From Ardenticatenales bacterium (GTDB taxonomy: Bacteria; Chloroflexota; Anaerolineae; Promineifilales; UBA4811): 11,449 nt of DNA. The notes under the pieces are model-generated. The model made no database searches. It was given only the letters and a program-made list of their open reading frames with translations, and was not told where the DNA came from. Shown piece after piece: positions 1-4,887 of the stretch. Location of the stretch: contig WSZX01000477.1 in NCBI GenBank assembly GCA_013139935.1, forward strand, positions 1 through 11,449. The letters run 5' to 3'. Every line of letters begins with the position of its first letter. Within the stretch, counting starts at the first letter, position 1. A program made the translations under genes and the position numbers.

Positions 1-1212
1 CCGATGGTGGTCCGGGACGTTCCGTTGGGGTGGGTGTTTATCTTTCGGGGTGGTGAAACCACCTTCTCACTCAACGACCGCCAGGTGTTGCGCAGTTTCG
101 CCGACCAGGCCGCCATTGCAGTGCACAACGCACAACTCTATCAGCAGGTGTCTCGGGAAAAGCAGCGGCTGGACGCCATCTTGGAGTACAGCGCCGACGG
201 TGTGATGATCCTTGACCCGGCCGGGAAAATCACCGTTTTCAACCGGGCGTTTAGCCGGATGTCCGGCCGAGGCCCGGCCGATGCAATCGGCCGGGATCAC
301 AATGAGGTCATTCGATTAAAGCGGTTGACGACCAAACTGGATCTTGCCCAGGCGCAAGCAGGGGGGTGGCCCCTGCCTGGTTCACCTCCCCTCTACGTGG
401 AAGGGGACCTGGAGCGCCTGGACGGCCGGGATGTGAGTGTGGGGATCACCTACGCTCCGCTGTGGGGAGCCGACGGCCAACTGCTCAGTCTCATCGCCAA
501 CGTACGCGACATCACCCGTTTTCGCGAAGCAGAGGAGATCAAATCCACGTTCGTTTCGGTGATCTCGCACGAACTCAAGACACCGGTTGCGCTCATCAAG
601 GGGTACGCGGGTACCCTGCGGCGCAAGGATGCTCACTGGGACGCAGAAACGCTGGACGAGAGCCTGGCTGTCATTGAGGAAGAGAGCGATCGACTTGACC
701 AACTGATCGACAACCTGTTGGATGCCTCTCGCCTGCAGGCCGGCACGCTAAAGCTGGAGATTGGATTCCTTGCCCTTGACAAACTGGCGGAGTCACTGGT
801 ACAGAAATTCCGCACCCAGACCGACAACCATCTGCTGACAACCGATTTCCCGTCCGACTTTCCCGTGGTCCCTGGCGATGTGGAGCGGCTGAGGCAGGTG
901 CTGGCCAACCTGCTGAGCAATGCCATCAAGTACTCTCCCCAGGGTGGTACGATTCGTGTGAGTGGTCGCGCGCATCACGATCGGGTCGTTGTCTCGGTAC
1001 GGGATGAGGGAATCGGCCTGGACCCGGAAGACCATGATCGCGTTTTCGAGCGTTTTGCCCGGGTGGACAATGCCCTCAGCCGCAAGACGCAAGGAGTAGG
1101 CCTGGGTCTCTTTTTGGTGAGCGCCATTATTAGAGCCCACGGAGGCAGGGTTTGGGTGCAGAGTGCTCCAGGCCAGGGCGCCAGTTTCTATTTTTCTCTG
1201 CCACGGGATTGA
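1..1212 (+). CDS. GAF-PAS sensor histidine kinase, 5' end outside the window
   Basis: Partial gene: the frame is open from the first base, so the true start and N-terminal domains lie upstream. Counting from the ATG at position 4 (402 residues), residues 1-49 look like the end of a GAF domain with its usual exit helix (SFADQAAIAVHNAQLY). Residues ~52-175 are a PAS domain ending in the typical VRDITRFREAEEIKS. Residues ~178-245 are a HisKA dimerisation domain with the H-box SHELKTP, whose phospho-acceptor is H189. Residues ~290-400 are an HATPase_c domain with N-box NLLSNAIKY (N306), G1 box DEGIGL and G2 box GVGLGLFL. All catalytic motifs are intact, so it should autophosphorylate and pass phosphate to a response regulator. 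No receiver domain or regulator gene follows; a partner may lie upstream. No membrane segment is visible in this part. It probably forms an operon with the CpXC gene 34 nt downstream. The signal sensed is unknown. Confidence 0.93.
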   Translation, partial: PMVVRDVPLGWVFIFRGGETTFSLNDRQVLRSFADQAAIAVHNAQLYQQVSREKQRLDAILEYSADGVMILDPAGKITVFNRAFSRMSGRGPADAIGRDHNEVIRLKRLTTKLDLAQAQAGGWPLPGSPPLYVEGDLERLDGRDVSVGITYAPLWGADGQLLSLIANVRDITRFREAEEIKSTFVSVISHELKTPVALIKGYAGTLRRKDAHWDAETLDESLAVIEEESDRLDQLIDNLLDASRLQAGTLKLEIGFLALDKLAESLVQKFRTQTDNHLLTTDFPSDFPVVPGDVERLRQVLANLLSNAIKYSPQGGTIRVSGRAHHDRVVVSVRDEGIGLDPEDHDRVFERFARVDNALSRKTQGVGLGLFLVSAIIRAHGGRVWVQSAPGQGASFYFSLPRD

Positions 1213-1246
1213 CGATTGGTTTCTTTGGACCGAATGGATTGAATGT

Positions 1247-2863
1247 ATGACCTTCTTGACCCCCACTCAGGTGCAGTGTCCGGCGTGCGGGCGGCCGTTT
1301 CCCGCACAACTGGAGCAGATTGTAGATGTAGGCTCTGACCCGACGGGAAAGCAGCGATTGCTCTCCGGCCGACTGAATGTTGCCACCTGTCCTCTCTGTG
1401 GCAGCCGCGGCATGGTGAGCACGCCGTTGCTCTACCACGACCCGGCGCACGATCTCATGCTCATCTATGTGCCCACCGAGCTGAAACTCCCCCAGAATGA
1501 GCGCGAGCAGTTGATCGGCGGCCTGAGCCGAGACCTGATGACGCGTATCCCCATGGAAGCGCGCAAGGGCTACCTCTTTGCTCCGCAAATGGTGCTCACC
1601 ATGGAAGGTCTTGTCGACCGTATCCTGTCGGCCGACGGGATATCGCCGGAAGTGGTGGCTGAGCAGAGGCGGCGGAGCCAGTTGATCTCCCGCCTGCTCG
1701 CTGCCTCTGAGCCCGAACTCGAGTCACTGGTCAAAGCTCATGACGACGAGATCGACGAGGGCATTTTCCAGATGCTGGCGGCCATGATCGACTCTGCCAG
1801 GCGGGAGGGGGGTCAGGATCAGGAGCAGACGCAGACCCTGATCCAGCTCAGGAACCAGTTGCTTCCCCTTGCCTCCTGGAGCCGCGGCCGCGGGATCACC
1901 CCCAAGATGCTGGATGAGCAGCAGGTGCGGCTGGAAATGCTGGAGCGCTTTCTGGCCGCGGAGGAATCCGGTTGGCCCGATTTGGCTCAGCAGCACGACC
2001 AGGATCTGGACTATCAGTTCTTCCAACTGCTCACCGCGGTTGCCGGCGGCGCCCCCGAGGAGACAGCCGCCAAGCTGCACCGGCTGCGTGACCAGTTGGT
2101 CGAACATACGACTGCCGGCCGGGATGTGCAGGCGAGGCAGGCTGCGGTCGAGGGGCTGAAGACGGCGGCCGATGCGGCTGGAGGGCTTGGCCGGGAGACG
2201 CTGCTGCAACAGATCATCTCCGCTGATGGGGATGCAGCCGTGGAGGCCCTGGCTCTCGCCGGGGGCCCACTGATGGACTATAGCTTCTTCCTCCTCCTGG
2301 CGGACAAGATCGATGCCGCCCATAAAAAGAGTGACAAACAAGAGGCGGCTCGGTTGTCGACCTTGCGCAGCAGACTGGTGGCGATGACTGAAGAGTGGGA
2401 AAAGGCAAGCAGGCTGCACGCGGAGCGCGTATATGGTCAGATAGAGGATCTGCTCCGGGCTGAGGACCGTGAAGCGGCCCTCAATCGCCTGTTGCCCGAG
2501 ATTGATGAATCATTCCTCGCCCTGCTGGCCGGTCGCAGGGAAGCAGCGCACAAAGCCGGGCAGGAAGAGACCGCCACGCGGCTGGAACTGCTCATGGATC
2601 AGGTCTTGGCTCAGATCAAGGCCAGCGCTCCGCCCGAGATCCAATTGATGAATGATCTGCTGGAACTGGAAGACGATGCGGCTGTGCGGCAGATGTTGGA
2701 CAGCCGCAGCGATGAGTTGACGCCCGCCCTGCTGGAGGTGATGGAGCAGATGCTTGAGAACCTGCGGTCCAACAAGCGGGAGACTCTCGCCGGCCGGATG
2801 GCGGTGATTCTGGAACTGGCGCAGCAGGCCGGCGCTGGGGCGACTGATCAGGCTGCGGGATGA
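1247..2863 (+). CDS. CpXC zinc-ribbon protein with about five C-terminal helical repeats
   Basis: This encodes 538 residues from the ATG at 1247. An upstream in-frame extension to 1163 is rejected because it would overlap the kinase gene, and the CpXC domain starts right after M1. Residues ~9-125 match the CpXC domain: CPAC (C11, C14) and CPLC (C48, C51), probably binding one zinc ion, then a segment with YHDPAHDLMLIYVP. Residues ~145-525 are acidic, Glu/Leu/Ala-rich and helical, and fall into about five degenerate units of ~60-66 residues starting near 145, 228, 316, 396 and 464. A typical unit reads LL.A (helix), then D-[EY]-x-[FI]-[FL]-x-LL, then a basic/acidic linker, then LxxLRxQL. Resembling repeats occur in Chloroflexota and cyanobacterial CHAT- and TPR-type proteins, from memory and not searched. 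There is no signal peptide or membrane helix, so it is probably cytosolic. A scaffold or protein-protein role is inferred; the actual function is unknown. It is likely co-transcribed with the histidine kinase. Confidence 0.85.
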   Translation: MTFLTPTQVQCPACGRPFPAQLEQIVDVGSDPTGKQRLLSGRLNVATCPLCGSRGMVSTPLLYHDPAHDLMLIYVPTELKLPQNEREQLIGGLSRDLMTRIPMEARKGYLFAPQMVLTMEGLVDRILSADGISPEVVAEQRRRSQLISRLLAASEPELESLVKAHDDEIDEGIFQMLAAMIDSARREGGQDQEQTQTLIQLRNQLLPLASWSRGRGITPKMLDEQQVRLEMLERFLAAEESGWPDLAQQHDQDLDYQFFQLLTAVAGGAPEETAAKLHRLRDQLVEHTTAGRDVQARQAAVEGLKTAADAAGGLGRETLLQQIISADGDAAVEALALAGGPLMDYSFFLLLADKIDAAHKKSDKQEAARLSTLRSRLVAMTEEWEKASRLHAERVYGQIEDLLRAEDREAALNRLLPEIDESFLALLAGRREAAHKAGQEETATRLELLMDQVLAQIKASAPPEIQLMNDLLELEDDAAVRQMLDSRSDELTPALLEVMEQMLENLRSNKRETLAGRMAVILELAQQAGAGATDQAAG

Positions 2864-2895
2864 CCGGAAACGTTTTACCACTCCCACCGGGCGCA

Positions 2896-2938
2896 AGCAC
2901 CTGTTCAAGAGTAGCTTGGCCTTCTTCTGGCCGTTCTA
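2896..2938 (+). repeat. Dispersed repeat, copy 1 (convergent gap)
   Basis: A 43-bp segment that matches 4800-4842 at 37 of 43 positions without gaps. The conserved core includes CCTGTTCAA, AGCTTGGCCTTCTT and CGTTCTA. It lies 32 nt after the CpXC stop codon, in the gap between that gene and the convergent FHA gene. Strand is given as read on +; the true functional orientation is unknown. Both copies can be read open in more than one frame, so coding cannot be excluded, but no start codon and ribosome site accompany them. Confidence 0.75.
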
Positions 2939-2968
2939 CACTGCGCCGCACGCTCTTGCGGAGTGTAG
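2936..2968. other. Imperfect hairpin next to repeat copy 1
   Basis: CTACACT (2936-2942) and CCGCA (2946-2950) can pair with TGCGG (2957-2961) and AGTGTAG (2962-2968). This gives a 12-bp stem with a 3-nt bulge (GCG) and a 6-nt loop. There is no T-run on either side, so it is not a standard intrinsic terminator. It may block exonucleases or help terminate the two convergent transcripts (CpXC gene and FHA gene), but this is inference. Confidence 0.45.
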
Positions 2969-3033
2969 CCCAGTCTAAACCTGCCGCACGGTGCAGTGGA
3001 CTGGATTTGTCGTTGAAGAAAAAAAGTGCGAAC

Positions 3034-3684
3034 TCAGCGCGGCGGATTGTCCAGCCGGAAACCGTGCCCGCGAATGGTGATAATGTACTCATGCTCATCC
3101 ATCTTGTCGAGCCGGTCGCGCAGGCGGCGCACCAGCGCGTCAATCGCCTGTTCCGAGACGCCGATGCCCGCGGTGTCCGGCCAGACAGTGTCGATCACGT
3201 CGTCGCGGGTGCAGACGGCGCCGCCGGCCTGGTACAGCATGCTCAACAGCCGGAACTGGGCCAGCGAGAGCGGCGGGTCCACCGGTTGGCCGGCAATCCA
3301 CACCTGTCTCCGGTCCATGTCGACCACCAGCCGGCCGGCAATCAGCGGTGCATCCAGGTTCAGGGGCACCGTTGCTTCGGTGCCGACAAACAGGAATCTC
3401 ACGCAGAGGGCAATCTGGATATCGTCGCCATCCTGCATGGCAGCGGTGCCGCGAACTGGAGCGCCATTGAGATGCGTGCCGTTCTTGCTGCCCAGGTCTT
3501 CTATTACGAAATGATCTGTCTGGCGGAGTATCCGGGCGTGGTAACGGGACACTTGCCGTTCCGGCAAGGTGATAGTGCAGTCGGTAGCCCGGCCGATGGT
3601 CAGCACATCGGCATCGAGGGTCCAACGCTGCCCGGCCAACTCCCCTTCATGCATGATGAGAACCGGTACCTCGCTTGTTTCCAT
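3034..3684 (-). CDS. FHA domain - winged-helix transcription regulator
   Basis: 216 residues with two domains. Residues ~8-100 are a forkhead-associated (FHA) domain with the phosphothreonine-binding signature: G31-R32, S46-R47-x-H49 (SRYHARI), and DLGSKNGTHLNG with S66, N68-G69-T70 and N73-G74. Residues ~115-213 are an OmpR/PhoB-type winged helix (Trans_reg_C): LSLAQFRLLSMLYQ, a recognition helix region near VSEQAIDALVRRLRDRL, and the wing IITIRGHGFRL. There is no receiver domain, so its likely input is a phosphothreonine on a partner or on itself rather than phospho-aspartate. The Ser/Thr kinase begins 5-14 nt away on the other strand and is the obvious partner. Mycobacterial EmbR combines the same activities, but with the DNA-binding domain first and the FHA domain last. 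The start ATG has a clear AAGGAG ribosome site 8 nt upstream (3693-3698). The target promoters are unknown; its own divergent promoter region is a reasonable guess. Confidence 0.93.
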   Translation of the reverse strand: METSEVPVLIMHEGELAGQRWTLDADVLTIGRATDCTITLPERQVSRYHARILRQTDHFVIEDLGSKNGTHLNGAPVRGTAAMQDGDDIQIALCVRFLFVGTEATVPLNLDAPLIAGRLVVDMDRRQVWIAGQPVDPPLSLAQFRLLSMLYQAGGAVCTRDDVIDTVWPDTAGIGVSEQAIDALVRRLRDRLDKMDEHEYIITIRGHGFRLDNPPR

Positions 3685-3689
3685 GGGGC

Positions 3690-4697
3690 ATGCTCCTTAT
3701 GCTAGCGCCGCTTTTGCCGGGACATATCTTACGTGAAAGGTACAGCATCCGCCAGGTTGTCGGCCGCGGCGGGATGGGTTGCGTCTACCAGGCTGAAGAC
3801 CTCCGGCTGGATGGGCGTCTTTGCGCCATCAAAGAGACCCAGCCTGATCCGGCCGCCGATGACGAATCTCGCGGCCAGACACGGCAACAGTTCCACCGCG
3901 AGGCAAGTGTCCTTGCTCGCCTCGACCATCCCAATCTTCCCAAGGTCTCGGACTTTTTTTCGGAAGATGATCGAGACTTTCTGGTGATGGATTTCGTGCC
4001 GGGCCACGACCTCAAAGAACTCATGGATGCTTCGCGTCGCGAAGGACTTCAACTGCCCGAAGAGCGGGTGCTAGAGTGGGCCAGGCAGATGTGTGATGCG
4101 CTAGAGTATCTGCACCGGCAGAATCCACCTGTGCTTCATCGTGACATCAAACCCGGCAACATCAAGCTGACGCCCGGCGGCCTGCTCAAGCTGGTTGATT
4201 TTGGCCTGGTAAAGCTGCTGGCGCCGGACGACCGTACGATCACTGTGCTTCAGGGGCGGGGCACCGCACTCTATACACCCCTGGAGCAGTATGGAGGAGA
4301 GACCGGGCACACGGATGCTCGCTCCGATCTCTATTCGCTTGGCGCCACATTGTATCATTTGCTGACCAACGAACCGCCGCCAGAAGCCAAGCAGCGTTTT
4401 CTGACTCCCGGGTCTCTGCGTCCGATTCAGAGCCTGCATCCCAACGCCAGCAGGCGGACCGCTCAGACAATCATGTGGGCGATGGCGCTCCACCCGGACG
4501 ATCGCCCATCGAACGTGGCTGAGTTCCGGCGGGCTCTGCTGGGCAAGGAACCGATGCCCTCTACCCGCCGGAGACGAGACACGGCCGGTTGGAAGGATGC
4601 CGTGCGCGAGAGCCGCGGGATGGCGTTGGTCGTTGCTCTCTTGGCGCTCGCTGCCGTGTTGGCCACCCTCCTCGCTCCATATCGTCCTGTTCCCTAG
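3690..4697 (+). CDS. Membrane-anchored eukaryotic-like Ser/Thr protein kinase
   Basis: 335 residues from the ATG at 3690. A TTG at 3675 and an ATG at 3699 are alternatives; the latter has a weak GGGG (3685-3688) 10 nt ahead. Numbering from 3690, the kinase domain spans ~18-290. It has a glycine-rich loop GRGGMGCVY (from G25), the ATP lysine in AIK (K48), the catalytic loop HRDIKPGN (D152, N157), DFG (D170) and the P+1 region GTALYTPLEQYGG, where the usual APE is replaced by PLE. The domain VIb-XI motif SDLYSLGATLYHLLT follows. The activation segment contains threonines (DRTITVLQGRGT) that could be autophosphorylated. After a basic stretch (TRRRRD) a single hydrophobic helix at ~311-329 ends almost at the C-terminus, so the catalytic domain should face the cytosol with no external sensor. 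The FHA regulator is transcribed divergently from a near-abutting start. It very likely phosphorylates threonines recognised by that FHA domain; other substrates are unknown. Confidence 0.92.
   Translation: MLLMLAPLLPGHILRERYSIRQVVGRGGMGCVYQAEDLRLDGRLCAIKETQPDPAADDESRGQTRQQFHREASVLARLDHPNLPKVSDFFSEDDRDFLVMDFVPGHDLKELMDASRREGLQLPEERVLEWARQMCDALEYLHRQNPPVLHRDIKPGNIKLTPGGLLKLVDFGLVKLLAPDDRTITVLQGRGTALYTPLEQYGGETGHTDARSDLYSLGATLYHLLTNEPPPEAKQRFLTPGSLRPIQSLHPNASRRTAQTIMWAMALHPDDRPSNVAEFRRALLGKEPMPSTRRRRDTAGWKDAVRESRGMALVVALLALAAVLATLLAPYRPVP
3693..3698 (-). promoter_or_regulatory. Ribosome-binding site of the FHA regulator, inside the kinase 5' end
   Basis: Read on the minus strand this is AAGGAG with an 8-nt spacer to the ATG at 3684. 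It fixes the FHA start. It lies just past the kinase ATG at 3690, so the two genes share their translation-start region. Confidence 0.8.
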
Positions 4698-4799
4698 ACT
4701 GCCAGTCTCCCTGCCTGGACCGTGTCGTGGAACCCTCCGGTAGCCCATCGCTCTCGCAGTGCCCAATCTGATCCAACCGCGCGTCTGCTCACACCCTCT

Positions 4800-4842
4800 A
4801 GTACCTGTTCAAAAACAGCTTGGCCTTCTTGTGGACGTTCTA
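4800..4842 (+). repeat. Dispersed repeat, copy 2 (convergent gap)
   Basis: Second copy of the 43-bp sequence at 2896-2938, in the same orientation and 86% identical. It lies ~100 nt after the kinase stop and ~45 nt before the end of the convergent GH3 gene. Similarity stops abruptly at both edges. The rest of this gap (4698-4799 and 4870-4887) shows nothing recognisable. Confidence 0.75.
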
Positions 4843-4849
4843 CCCAGGA

Positions 4850-4869
4850 TTCCGTATTCAAAACGGGAA
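4850..4869. other. Small imperfect hairpin next to repeat copy 2
   Basis: TTCCGT (4850-4855) can pair with ACGGGAA (4863-4869) with one bulged G and a 7-nt loop. There is no T-run on either strand. It sits on the same side of the repeat as the larger hairpin of copy 1, but its sequence is unrelated. Confidence 0.3.
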
Positions 4870-4887
4870 GTAATTCCTTAACAAGTG

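Noticed and set aside
1163..1246. Upstream extension of the CpXC gene
   Set aside because: It would overlap the end of the histidine kinase, and the extra residues do not belong to the CpXC domain; the ATG at 1247 starts right before it.
2860..3705. Long + strand open frame of 281 codons opposite the FHA gene
   Set aside because: It is antisense to a clear FHA-winged-helix protein, resembles no family I know and is Arg/Ser/Gln-rich like a shadow frame of GC-rich DNA.
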